This document shows, piece after piece, positions 14,404-22,750 of a DNA stretch of 64,000 nucleotides (its first letter is position 1; each line of letters opens with the position of its first letter). The notes under the pieces are model-generated. The model searched no databases and had not been told where the DNA came from. It was given only the letters and a program-made list of their open reading frames with translations. The stretch covers positions 1-64,000 of the forward strand of contig JADLCX010000068.1 of NCBI GenBank assembly GCA_020846975.1. Direction: 5' to 3'. Source of the stretch: Phycisphaerales bacterium. Its GTDB lineage: Bacteria > Planctomycetota > Phycisphaerae > Phycisphaerales > UBA1924. A program made the position numbers and the translations under genes.

Positions 14404-15204
14404 TCAGGAAGGGCCTCCTTTCAGGCGCGGCCAGATGGGCTGGGCGGTGCGGTCGATGAACCTGATCCAGACCCAGTCTACCACGCGGACACCGCAGCCT
14501 CGTCGGGTGACGACCGTCCCGATGGCGGCGCCGATGGCCCACCCGGCGATGACGTCGGTGGGCCAGTGGGCTCCGAACACAACTCGGCCGGTGCCGACCA
14601 CCAGCGCGGCGAGCACGAACAGCCAGAGTCCGCGCGGGAAGAGCACCCCGAGGAACGCGCTGAGCATCGCCGCGAAGAGCGAATGGCTGGAGGGCATCGA
14701 CCACATGTCCGCCCCCGCGCCGTTCCAGACTTCCCATCCGTGGAGGAGGCGCCACTGGCCGTCGATCTTGAGCGGGTAGAGCCCGAACGGGCCGGGAAAC
14801 GTGTCGGGATCCATGAGGTCGGGTCGCGGGCGCGGGCGGCCGATGAGCATCTTGAACACCGAAGATACGAGCTGCGCCAAGGCGACCGACAGGCCAAGAT
14901 CGAGCAGGCGTCGGCGCTTGGCGGGCGCGAGCGACCAGATGAGCAGGGCGGTGAAGACAACCGCGACGCCTTGGCCATACTGCTGCCACGCGGACCACTC
15001 GCGGCGGAGATCGCTGGGCAGGGCGGTCTCGATGCGGCGCATGGTCTCGAAGAGGCGGAGGTCGAAAGGATGCACGATCGTCACGGCGGCAGAGCCGAGG
15101 GCCAGCCCGATCAGGCACGTCCGGCATCCCCGGTTTGTGTCGCGTGCGCCCGGCTGTCCCCCGGCGTTATCATCCGGCCGCATGTCCGTCGCCCGCGGTG
15201 ACAT
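14404..15204 (-). CDS. PAP2-family membrane phosphatase
   Basis: This 266-residue multi-pass phosphatase is of the lipid phosphatase/vanadium haloperoxidase type. The three catalytic motifs are present: K-x6-RP as KMLIGRPRP near residue 118, the PSSHS motif in MWSMPSSHS near 168, and R-x5-HxxxD as GRVVFGAHWPTD near 205. Hydrophobic segments separate them, so the active site faces the periplasm. It may act on undecaprenyl pyrophosphate or phospholipids. ATG 15204 is chosen for AGGAG about 7 nt upstream; the track start at 15207 is a GTG. Its 5' end overlaps the divergent GT39 gene by 23 nt. Confidence 0.85.
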   Translation of the reverse strand: MSPRATDMRPDDNAGGQPGARDTNRGCRTCLIGLALGSAAVTIVHPFDLRLFETMRRIETALPSDLRREWSAWQQYGQGVAVVFTALLIWSLAPAKRRRLLDLGLSVALAQLVSSVFKMLIGRPRPRPDLMDPDTFPGPFGLYPLKIDGQWRLLHGWEVWNGAGADMWSMPSSHSLFAAMLSAFLGVLFPRGLWLFVLAALVVGTGRVVFGAHWPTDVIAGWAIGAAIGTVVTRRGCGVRVVDWVWIRFIDRTAQPIWPRLKGGPS

Positions 15205-16963
15205 CACGTACTCCTGCTCAGAAGCGAATCGTGTGCGATCGAGGTGGTGGCGTCGGTGGTGTGCATCTTGGGGTTGCGGGGTGGCGCTGGTGCTCCTGGG
15301 GCTGGCAGTGTACCTTCCCGGGCTTTCGGCGATCCCGGCGGTCGATCGGGACGAATCACGGTTCGCGCAGGCCTCGCGGCAGATGTTCGAGTCGGGGGAC
15401 TATGTGCTGCCGCGGGTGCAGGATCGGCCGCGGCTGAACAAGCCGCCCTTGATCTACTGGCTGCAGTGCGGGTCGGTCGCGATCTTCGGGGATGGTCCGG
15501 GTCAGTACGTCAACGCGAACATCTGGGTGTTCCGCGTGCCGTCGGTGCTGTGTGCGATCGGGACGCTGCTCATCACGTGGCGGATCGGGCTGCGGGTGTT
15601 CGACCCGCGCGCGGCCGCGCTCGGGGCCGCGCTGCTGGCGGTGTGTCCGATGGTGGTGTGGGATGCGCACCAGGCGCGAGCGGACCAGTCGCTGCTGCTG
15701 ATGACGACCGCGGCGATGTGGGGGTTGCTGCGCGCGTGGTTGGCGCGCGGCACGGACACGGGGGCGTGCGTGGTGTTCTGGCTGGCGATCGGTCTCGGGG
15801 TGTTGGCCAAGGGTCCCGTCACGCCGTTGGTCGCGGGCTTGGCGGCGGTCGCGCTGGGCCTGAGCACGGGCAGGTGGGCTTGGCTCGCGAGGCTTCGGCC
15901 GGTGCTTGGGACTCTCGCCGTGTGCGCGATCGCGGGGCCGTGGGTGGCGCTGCTCGGCGAGCGGGTGGGTTGGAGCGAGTTTGGACGCACGGTGGTGAGC
16001 GAGACACTTGGCCGCAGCACGAGCCCGAAGGAGAACCATTGGTTCCCGCCGGGGTTTCACCTGGTGCTGTTTTCGGCGCTGTTCTGGCCGGGCTCGCTGC
16101 TGACGGGCCTGGCGTTCGGCCGAGCGGCGGCTCGGGCGTTCCCGCCGGGCGTCAGGGCGACGGACGCTGGACGGTGGACTCGACTCAGACACCGGCTCTG
16201 TCAACGAGCCGGCGATCCACGCTCCAAGTTCCTGATCTGCTGGATCGTGCCGGCTTGGGTGTTCTTCGAGTTGATCTCGACGAAACTGCCGCACTACGTC
16301 ATGCCGCTCTACCCCGCGCTCGCGCTGGTCTCGGCGCGTGGGGTGCTGGCGGCCGAGTGCGGGAGAGTCCCGGGAGTCAGGAAGGTCGGCTCGAAGATCG
16401 GGTTTGGCATCTGGGTCGCGATCGGCGCGGGGGCGATGATCGGGCTCTCGATCGTGGTGCTGATCGCGGGCCGGGTCGATGCGGACGCGGGGTGGTTCGA
16501 TCCATCGCGCGGACTGTGGCTGCCGGGAGCGGTGCTCGTCGTCGGGTTGATCGCGGCGGCGCGGGCCGTGCAGCGGGGCCTGATGATGAGGGCGCAGGTC
16601 TGGGGTGTGGCGATGGCCGTGGTGTGGGGGGCCACGTTCCTTCAGATGGTCCTGCCAAGCGCCGGGCGATTGTGGATCAGCCGGCGGATCGCGGAGCAGA
16701 CGGGCGGCGCGGCCGTGATCAACGCATCGAAGTTCCGCGAGGACAGCCTGATCTTCGTGCATCGGGGGCGTGTCGAGCGGATGGACGATGCGGCGGCGGC
16801 GGTCGCGGACACGTCGGGACGGATGGTCTTGATGCAGCCCGAGGACGCGGCCCGCGCCACGGCGGGCGTGCGAGTCGTGACGATCGAGGGCTGGAACTAC
16901 TCGAACGGAAAGCCGGTCAGGGTGCTGGTGGCGGAGCCGCCGTCGAAGGAGCCGCGGGAGTGA
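15182..16963 (+). CDS. GT39-type membrane glycosyltransferase (ArnT/PMT-like)
   Basis: This 593-residue polytopic protein looks like an ArnT/PMT dolichyl- or undecaprenyl-phosphate sugar transferase. After a first membrane helix near residue 37 comes DRDESRFAQASRQM (about 55-68), matching the luminal catalytic D-E motif of family 39, then LNKPPLIYWLQ, typical of ArnT-like enzymes. At least nine further hydrophobic helices follow, with a soluble C-terminal portion of about 100 residues. It probably glycosylates a lipid or protein on the periplasmic face. ATG 15182 is preceded by TATCAT with an 8-nt spacer. Its stop overlaps the truB start (GTGA), so the two are cotranscribed. Confidence 0.8.
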   Translation: MSVARGDITYSCSEANRVRSRWWRRWCASWGCGVALVLLGLAVYLPGLSAIPAVDRDESRFAQASRQMFESGDYVLPRVQDRPRLNKPPLIYWLQCGSVAIFGDGPGQYVNANIWVFRVPSVLCAIGTLLITWRIGLRVFDPRAAALGAALLAVCPMVVWDAHQARADQSLLLMTTAAMWGLLRAWLARGTDTGACVVFWLAIGLGVLAKGPVTPLVAGLAAVALGLSTGRWAWLARLRPVLGTLAVCAIAGPWVALLGERVGWSEFGRTVVSETLGRSTSPKENHWFPPGFHLVLFSALFWPGSLLTGLAFGRAAARAFPPGVRATDAGRWTRLRHRLCQRAGDPRSKFLICWIVPAWVFFELISTKLPHYVMPLYPALALVSARGVLAAECGRVPGVRKVGSKIGFGIWVAIGAGAMIGLSIVVLIAGRVDADAGWFDPSRGLWLPGAVLVVGLIAAARAVQRGLMMRAQVWGVAMAVVWGATFLQMVLPSAGRLWISRRIAEQTGGAAVINASKFREDSLIFVHRGRVERMDDAAAAVADTSGRMVLMQPEDAARATAGVRVVTIEGWNYSNGKPVRVLVAEPPSKEPRE

Positions 16964-17727
16964 CCGAGTTCCGCACCCAGCCGACCGAGCCGCTCGCGGG
17001 CGTGGTCCTGATCGACAAGCCCGCCGATCGGCGGATCACCTCGATGACGGTGGTTCGGTCGGTGCGTCGAAGGTTGATCCACGGGGGCGTGGCGAACTTC
17101 GGCCCGGCGGGCGGGACGAGCAAGAACCTCAAGGTCGGCCACGCGGGCACGCTCGATCCGCTGGCCAGCGGGCTGATGGTTGTGCTGGTCGGACGCGCGA
17201 CCCGCCTGTGCGACGTGATGATGGCCGGGAGCAAGACCTACCGCGCGGTGATCGACCTGGCGCACCGCTCGTCCACCGACGATCTGGAGGGCGTGCTCGT
17301 GCCCAACCCGGCCGTGTCGCCGCCGGATCGTGCGCGGATCGAGCACGTGTTGGAAGGGTTCGTGGGCGAGGTTCAGCAGCGGCCTCCCGCGCATTCGGCG
17401 ATCTGGGTCGATGGCGCCCGGGCGTACGAACTGGCTCGAGCGGGCGAGCTGGATGAGCTGCCGGCGCGGCCGGTGCGGATCGACGAGATCCGCGTGCTGA
17501 GCTGGGCGTGGCCGCGGCTCGGGATCGAGGTGCGGTGCGGGAAGGGGACGTACATCCGCTCGCTGGCGCGGGATGTCGGGCTGGCGATCACGGGCAGCCC
17601 GGGGTGTCTGGCCGCGCTCAGACGCACAAGGATCGAGCCGTTCGATGTCGAACAGGCACGCGAGTTGGAACGACTGCCGGAGTCATTGGCCAGGAGCGAT
17701 CTGCTGCCGGTGCCGGCTGCGGGTTGA
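16960..17727 (+). CDS. truB: tRNA pseudouridine(55) synthase
   Basis: This 255-residue enzyme makes pseudouridine 55 in the T-loop of tRNAs. The catalytic motif is KVGHAGTLDPLASGLMVV near residues 57-74, with the nucleophilic Asp in TLD. YRAVIDL follows and the C-terminal half contains GTYIRSLARDVG, both family hallmarks. There is a short insertion near residue 35 (GPAGGTSKN) compared with E. coli TruB. No C-terminal PUA domain is present, as in many short bacterial TruBs. The start is GTG 16960, overlapping the GT39 stop by 4 nt. It converges with the 18016-17738 gene, leaving only 10 bp. Confidence 0.9.
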   Translation: MTEFRTQPTEPLAGVVLIDKPADRRITSMTVVRSVRRRLIHGGVANFGPAGGTSKNLKVGHAGTLDPLASGLMVVLVGRATRLCDVMMAGSKTYRAVIDLAHRSSTDDLEGVLVPNPAVSPPDRARIEHVLEGFVGEVQQRPPAHSAIWVDGARAYELARAGELDELPARPVRIDEIRVLSWAWPRLGIEVRCGKGTYIRSLARDVGLAITGSPGCLAALRRTRIEPFDVEQARELERLPESLARSDLLPVPAAG

Positions 17728-17737
17728 GTGTGGTCGA

Positions 17738-18016
17738 TCAGGCGCAAGCGGCGGCGATCTCGCGAGCGAGGCCGTCGCTCTGGGCATCCCATTGGACCGA
17801 GTCCTGGGTGAAGCGGATGCTCAGACCCTCGCTCGCGAGATCGATGGAGCCCTCGAGCAGCAGCGCGGGCAGGTCGGTCGCGCGGGCGTCGCAGGTGATC
17901 TGCTGATCGGGGCGGCGCAGCGTGAGCCGCGTTCGGCCGAACTCGGCGAGGGTGCCGGCGATACGGCACGCGATCTCGAAGCGGCGGGATGGATCGGGGT
18001 GAGCGGTGCCGGTCAT
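17738..18016 (-). CDS. Small hypothetical protein
   Basis: This 92-residue protein has no signal peptide or membrane helix. It begins MTGTAHPDPSRRFEIACRIA and alternates short strands with a C-terminal helix; no family is recognised. ATG 18016 overlaps the stop of the upstream membrane protein gene (ATGA), which supports this start and translational coupling. It may assist or bind the membrane protein; that is only inferred from coupling. Confidence 0.6.
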   Translation of the reverse strand: MTGTAHPDPSRRFEIACRIAGTLAEFGRTRLTLRRPDQQITCDARATDLPALLLEGSIDLASEGLSIRFTQDSVQWDAQSDGLAREIAAACA

Positions 18017-19251
18017 CGGTCGTCCGCAGGTCCGTTGTCGAGGATGGCCTCGCTCATGCCGGACGGTTGCGATGGCTGCGCGAGAGAGGATTCGGAACTC
18101 GAGAGCGAGCCGCCGACCATGCCCGAGGACCAGAGTTCGCCGACGTCCTGTCCATCTCCGACGCGGCGCATGGCGAGGAAGAGCGCGGTGGCGGCGCACC
18201 ACGCGTAGCTGACCATGACGGCCCACCCGCCGAGCCTGAACACGACAGTCGAAACCTTGACAAGCCCACCGCCCGTGGCGGCGAGCCTTCCCGCGGCCTG
18301 CGCGGACGAGTCCGGCTTGCCGAGGTCGGAGCCCGCGACGATCGCCGCGTGGGATGGGTCGAGCCACGCGCCTGCGCACGAGCGTGCAAAGCCGATCGCG
18401 AGGCTGACGATCACCAGCACCAGCAGGCCCAGCACGAGGCCCTGGACCGCCAGGATGAACAGGTAGAGCACCAGACGCAGGGGCCGGGAGAACACCAGCG
18501 CGAGGGCGTGCTGGGCGGCGTCGATCGCGTCGGCGCCCTCACAGACCACCGCGGGGATGAGCATCCAATGCCCGAAGGCCAGGCCCAGAAGGACCAGCGC
18601 GACCACCGCGCCGATGGCGAGGAACACGAGCCAGAAGAGCCCGCCGAGCACGCTCAGCACCCCCGTGGAAAACAGGGCCCAGCCCGCGATCGCCAGAAGA
18701 AGCGACGACACCCACACCAGCGCGAGCGGGAGAACAAGCGCGCCGAACAGCGATCGCCACCTGGAGAGGCCGATCGCCAGCGCCGACGGCCAGGGGATCG
18801 GCTTTGACCACGCCAGCTCGGTCGCGGCCGTGCGGCTGATCGCGCCGCCGACGATCGCCGTGAGCAGCAGCAGCGCGGGCAGGAACAGCACCGTCGTGAA
18901 CGGGATCGCGCGAACGCACGACCACGGTTCGATCACGAACGCGGCGAGCAGGCCCGACGAGGCGCCCTCGGCGCGGCCGGTCCACGAGGCCGAGGCGAAC
19001 GCGGACAGGCCGCGGACGGCGCGTTCGCCGTGTTCGGCCAGTGTGTTGGAGCGTGCGGACCCGTCCATCAGGTCCGCCAGCGAGAGCAGGGCAAAGGCAC
19101 CGAGCAGGAACATGAGCGAGATGCCCACCCGCGCAGGCCGGAGAGCGAGCCTCGCGGCGCTGAGCAGGATGGGCCATGTCAGTTCCGCGAACAGGTCCTC
19201 GAGGATCGGTTGCGGGGGCGTGGAGCGCGGGGGTGACGGGGCTGCTGCCAT
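18013..19251 (-). CDS. Hypothetical polytopic membrane protein
   Basis: This 412-residue protein has about six long hydrophobic segments (for example VGISLMFLLGAFALL and LLSALLLL-like stretches), interspersed with short charged loops, and an acidic/Ser-rich C-terminal tail (SLSSSESSLAQPSQPSGMSE). I see no transporter signature. The overall plan resembles membrane proteins of unknown function with internal Pro-Ala-rich loops. ATG 19251 (MAAAPSPP) is preferred; the track start at 19299 overlaps the upstream thioredoxin gene. It is in a minus-strand run after mutS and the thioredoxin-like gene, and its stop overlaps the next gene. Confidence 0.65.
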   Translation of the reverse strand: MAAAPSPPRSTPPQPILEDLFAELTWPILLSAARLALRPARVGISLMFLLGAFALLSLADLMDGSARSNTLAEHGERAVRGLSAFASASWTGRAEGASSGLLAAFVIEPWSCVRAIPFTTVLFLPALLLLTAIVGGAISRTAATELAWSKPIPWPSALAIGLSRWRSLFGALVLPLALVWVSSLLLAIAGWALFSTGVLSVLGGLFWLVFLAIGAVVALVLLGLAFGHWMLIPAVVCEGADAIDAAQHALALVFSRPLRLVLYLFILAVQGLVLGLLVLVIVSLAIGFARSCAGAWLDPSHAAIVAGSDLGKPDSSAQAAGRLAATGGGLVKVSTVVFRLGGWAVMVSYAWCAATALFLAMRRVGDGQDVGELWSSGMVGGSLSSSESSLAQPSQPSGMSEAILDNGPADDR

Positions 19252-19295
19252 GTTGGGGTCATGGTACAGCGCCGATCGTTGCCACGCATGGTGCG

Positions 19296-19868
19296 TCAAT
19301 CCCCGTGGCGGGTCCGCAGTTTGGTGCTCAGACGAAGCAGCAGGTGCGCCCGCTCGAACTCGTCCACCCAGTCCTGGCGCGTCGCGGCGATTTCGTCTTC
19401 GGGAACAGGGGCGCCCGGCAGCGGGCAGGAGGGCCCGAGTTGGCGTGCCGCGAGGGCGCGGTAGCGAGAGAGCGTCCGATCGCCAGCCAGACCGACGAAG
19501 TCAAAGTCTTCGTTCGCCAGAAGCAGGACCGGCACGCGGTCGCCGCCGCAGATGCGCAGCAGCCCGGACAGGTCCTTGTGCTGGTCGCGGTCGAGGAAAC
19601 GCAGGTCGATGGCCGACGGGTTGGCGCGGGCGATGTGGTCGAGAAACGGGCACTGCTGGACGCAGTCGCCGCACCAGATGCCGGAAATGCACAGCGCGTT
19701 GATGCGGCGAACAAACCCGGCGACAAGCGAGGACTGGGCGGTCGTCAGGGCGGATCGGGCGTGGAACGCGCTCCAGTTCGCCCGCTCGTTGGGCTTTCCG
19801 GTCTGCACGTAGTCGGCGTAGTTCAGAGCGAGCGAGAACTTGGATCGGAAAAAGTCGTTGGTCAGCAT
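19296..19868 (-). CDS. Thioredoxin-family protein with WCGDC motif
   Basis: This 190-residue protein has a thioredoxin-like fold with the redox motif GIWCGDCVQQCP near residue 67. The third Cys five residues further on is notable. Downstream, VPVLLLANEDFDFVG is the expected beta-cis-Pro segment. The family (Thioredoxin_9/YtpP-like) contains cytoplasmic thiol proteins of general function. No signal peptide is seen. The gene begins 25 nt downstream of mutS, so it shares that transcript; there is no functional link to mismatch repair that I know of. Confidence 0.75.
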   Translation of the reverse strand: MLTNDFFRSKFSLALNYADYVQTGKPNERANWSAFHARSALTTAQSSLVAGFVRRINALCISGIWCGDCVQQCPFLDHIARANPSAIDLRFLDRDQHKDLSGLLRICGGDRVPVLLLANEDFDFVGLAGDRTLSRYRALAARQLGPSCPLPGAPVPEDEIAATRQDWVDEFERAHLLLRLSTKLRTRHGD

Positions 19869-19893
19869 GGTCTTGGTTGCGTGGCCGGGAGGA

Positions 19894-22680
19894 TCAGTGT
19901 TCGGTCAGCGACTTGAGTTGCCGCAGCGCATCAAACGCCTGCAGCGGTGAGAGGCCGTCGATCTTGATCTCGCGGAGCTGATCGACGGCCGGGTGCGGGA
20001 CAAACTCGGTGAACAGGGACATCTGGCCCGAACGCGGGTGCGATGCGATCCCGCCCGTGTCGTGGCTGCGCGAACGCCGGCCGTTCGCGGAAGGCGTTGA
20101 TCCGTCGGACGGTTCCTCGCCGAGCGGGTGATGGTGCACGGCGAGCGAACCGAGCACCTCGCGGGCACGGCCGATCGTGCGTGCCGGAAGGCCCGCGAGC
20201 TTGGCGACGTGGATGCCGTAGCTCTGATCCGTCCTGCCGGGCAGGATGCGGTGCAGAAAGACGATCTCGTCGTTGAACTCCCGCACCGCGACGTGCAGGT
20301 TGATCACGCGGCCGGCGAGACGCTCTTCGAGATCGGTCAGTTCGTGGTAGTGCGTGGCGAAGAGCGTGCGCGGTCCGGGTCGGTCGGCTTCGGCGGCCGA
20401 TGCCAGGGTCTCGGCGATCGCCCACGCCAGGCTGAGACCGTCGAGCGTGCTGGTGCCGCGTCCGATCTCGTCGAGGATGATCAGGCTGCGCGGCGTCGCG
20501 TGGTTCAGGATTCTCGCGGTCTCGGTCATCTCGACCATGAACGTGGACTGTCCCGCGTGGAGCGCATCGTCGGCGCCGATGCGGGTGAAGATGCGGTCGG
20601 TCAGGCCTACGACGGCGCGGTCGGCGGGGATGAAGCTCCCGGTGTGGGCGAGCAGGCTGAGCAGCGCGGCGGTGCGGATGTACGTGGACTTGCCGGCCAT
20701 GTTCGGGCCGGTGATGAGCGCGAGCGTGGCCTGTGCCGGGGACGGCGAGTCATCACCACCGAGTTCGAGGTCGTTGGGAACAAACCGTGACTCCAGCAGC
20801 TCGTCGAGCACCGGATGCCGACCCTGATGGATCCGCAGCACCGGGGCATCGGTGATCTCCGGCCGCACCCATCGCCGACGATGGGCCTTCTCGGCGAAGC
20901 AGGCCAGGACATCCAGTTCGGCGCAGACGTCCGCGAACGTGGTGATCGAACCGATCAGCGCGGACGCTCGCCGGCACAGTTCGTCGAAGATCGCGTGCTC
21001 TCGCTCGAGCGCGCGGGCCTCGGCGTGCCGGATCTTCGACTCGAACTCCTTGAGTTCGGGCGTGATGTACCTCTCGGCGCTCTTGAGCGTCTGCTTGCGG
21101 GTGAAGTCGGTCGGCGCTCGCCGAGCCTGGGCGGCGGGCAGTTCGATGTAGTACCCGAAGACGCTGTTGTAGCCAACCTTGAGCGACGGAAGTTCATGCT
21201 GGTCGATGAGCCGCTTCTGGTACTCGGCCATGAACCCGGCCGCGTCGCGCTGGAGGGTGCGGGCCTCGTCGAGAGCCGCGTCGAATCCATCGCGGATGAG
21301 ACCGCCGTCACGGAGGTGGTTCGGCGGCGAGTCCACGCACGCGGTCGTGATTGCGCCGGCGAGGGTCGAGAGCGCGACGGCGAGCGGGTCGATCGTGTTG
21401 AGGTGGCGTGCGAAGGCTCGCGCGTTGGTCAGCGCTTCGGAGACGCCGCGGATGTGCGCGAGCGATCGGCCGAGTGCGAGCAGATCGCGAGGGCCGGCGC
21501 GCCCGAGCGCCAGCCGGGCCGCGATCCGTGCGATGTCCTGGACCTGGGCGAGTTCGTCGGTCAGTTGTGATGCGGCGCGGCGGTCCTCCAGGAGCGTCGA
21601 GACCGCGTGCTGCCGCGCCTCGATCCCGCCGATATCGCAGAGCGGAGCGCACAGCCACTCGCGGAGGAGTCGCCGGCCCATCGGCGTCCGGCAGCCGGGG
21701 AACGTCCTGGAAGCGCCGAATACGCCGCAGAGCGAGGCGTCGGGCGAGTCGGGCGTCGGGGGGCGGATCGTGGCGAGCACCTCGAGCGATCGCAGCGAGG
21801 TGGCGTCAAGCCGGCAGAGTCCTGTGGCATCGTCGCGGCGTGGGGGTTGGAGGTGCGCGAGCGATCGGGCACGACCCTCGGGCGTGGATTGACCCGTCGT
21901 GCTCCCCGCGCTCGCCGCCAACTGCGTGCTGACGAGATACCTCACGATCGCGCCCGCCGAACGCAGCAGCGGATCGTCGTCGGCGAAGCCGAAGCCCGCC
22001 ATGGTCGAAACGCCGAACTGGGCGCGGATCGCTTCGGCCGCCTCGTCCTGCCGGAAGTGCCACGCGGGTTGTGGCGAGCCGGAGACGCCGAGCGCTGTCA
22101 GGATGGTGGCGATCCGCGGCGGCGTGTCTCCTACGGCGGTCGCGGCGAACAGCAGTTCGCCGACCTGGTGACGGGCGAGTTCGTCGCCGACCGTCGCGGC
22201 GGTGGATTCGAGCGTCAGGAACCGACCGGTCGAGAGATCGGTGATGGCCGCCGCGACCCGCGCGCTCGGAGCGTCGCCGGAATCGAGGAAGCAGACCGCC
22301 GCGAGCGTTCGAGACGAGTCCGGGGAGAGCAGGGAGTCGTCCACAAGCGTGCCGGGTGTGAGCACGCGGTCAACCGCTCGATCGATCACCCCCTTGGCTT
22401 CGGACGGGTCCTGCACCTGCTCGGCCACCGCGACCCGGAAGCCCTTGTCGATCAGTTTTCGGAGGTAGTTTTCAAGCTGGTGGAACGGGACGCCCGCCAT
22501 GGGCACGCCCTCGGTCCGCTGGGTGAGCGTGAGGCCGATCGCCTTCGAGACGTTCACGGCATCGTCGTCGAACATCTCGTAGAAGTCGCCGATGCGGAAC
22601 AGCAGCACGCAGTCCGGGTGCGCCCGCTTGAAGCGGTAGTACTGACGCATCGCCGGGGTGTCGCGGGGGTCCGTGGCCAT
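19894..22680 (-). CDS. mutS: DNA mismatch repair protein MutS
   Basis: This 928-residue ATPase recognises mismatches and starts repair. The N-terminal mismatch-binding domain has the diagnostic LFRIGDFYEMF near residue 28, containing the Phe-x-Glu that stacks on the mispair. The clamp and lever regions follow. The ABC-type ATPase has Walker A GPNMAGKST near 656 and Walker B LIILDEIGRGTST near 735. The C-terminus ends in ...LSPLQAFDALRQLKSLTEH, as in other MutS1 proteins. The protein is longer than average (about 850) because of a Ser/Gly-rich stretch near 860-885. Start ATG 22680. No mutL is in the window. Confidence 0.95.
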   Translation of the reverse strand: MATDPRDTPAMRQYYRFKRAHPDCVLLFRIGDFYEMFDDDAVNVSKAIGLTLTQRTEGVPMAGVPFHQLENYLRKLIDKGFRVAVAEQVQDPSEAKGVIDRAVDRVLTPGTLVDDSLLSPDSSRTLAAVCFLDSGDAPSARVAAAITDLSTGRFLTLESTAATVGDELARHQVGELLFAATAVGDTPPRIATILTALGVSGSPQPAWHFRQDEAAEAIRAQFGVSTMAGFGFADDDPLLRSAGAIVRYLVSTQLAASAGSTTGQSTPEGRARSLAHLQPPRRDDATGLCRLDATSLRSLEVLATIRPPTPDSPDASLCGVFGASRTFPGCRTPMGRRLLREWLCAPLCDIGGIEARQHAVSTLLEDRRAASQLTDELAQVQDIARIAARLALGRAGPRDLLALGRSLAHIRGVSEALTNARAFARHLNTIDPLAVALSTLAGAITTACVDSPPNHLRDGGLIRDGFDAALDEARTLQRDAAGFMAEYQKRLIDQHELPSLKVGYNSVFGYYIELPAAQARRAPTDFTRKQTLKSAERYITPELKEFESKIRHAEARALEREHAIFDELCRRASALIGSITTFADVCAELDVLACFAEKAHRRRWVRPEITDAPVLRIHQGRHPVLDELLESRFVPNDLELGGDDSPSPAQATLALITGPNMAGKSTYIRTAALLSLLAHTGSFIPADRAVVGLTDRIFTRIGADDALHAGQSTFMVEMTETARILNHATPRSLIILDEIGRGTSTLDGLSLAWAIAETLASAAEADRPGPRTLFATHYHELTDLEERLAGRVINLHVAVREFNDEIVFLHRILPGRTDQSYGIHVAKLAGLPARTIGRAREVLGSLAVHHHPLGEEPSDGSTPSANGRRSRSHDTGGIASHPRSGQMSLFTEFVPHPAVDQLREIKIDGLSPLQAFDALRQLKSLTEH

Positions 22681-22750
22681 CGGGTGGCCATCGTAGGTTC
22701 ATGGTCGCGGCGATCGCGAGACAATGGCGGCTCCGCGCCGCGGGCTCGCG

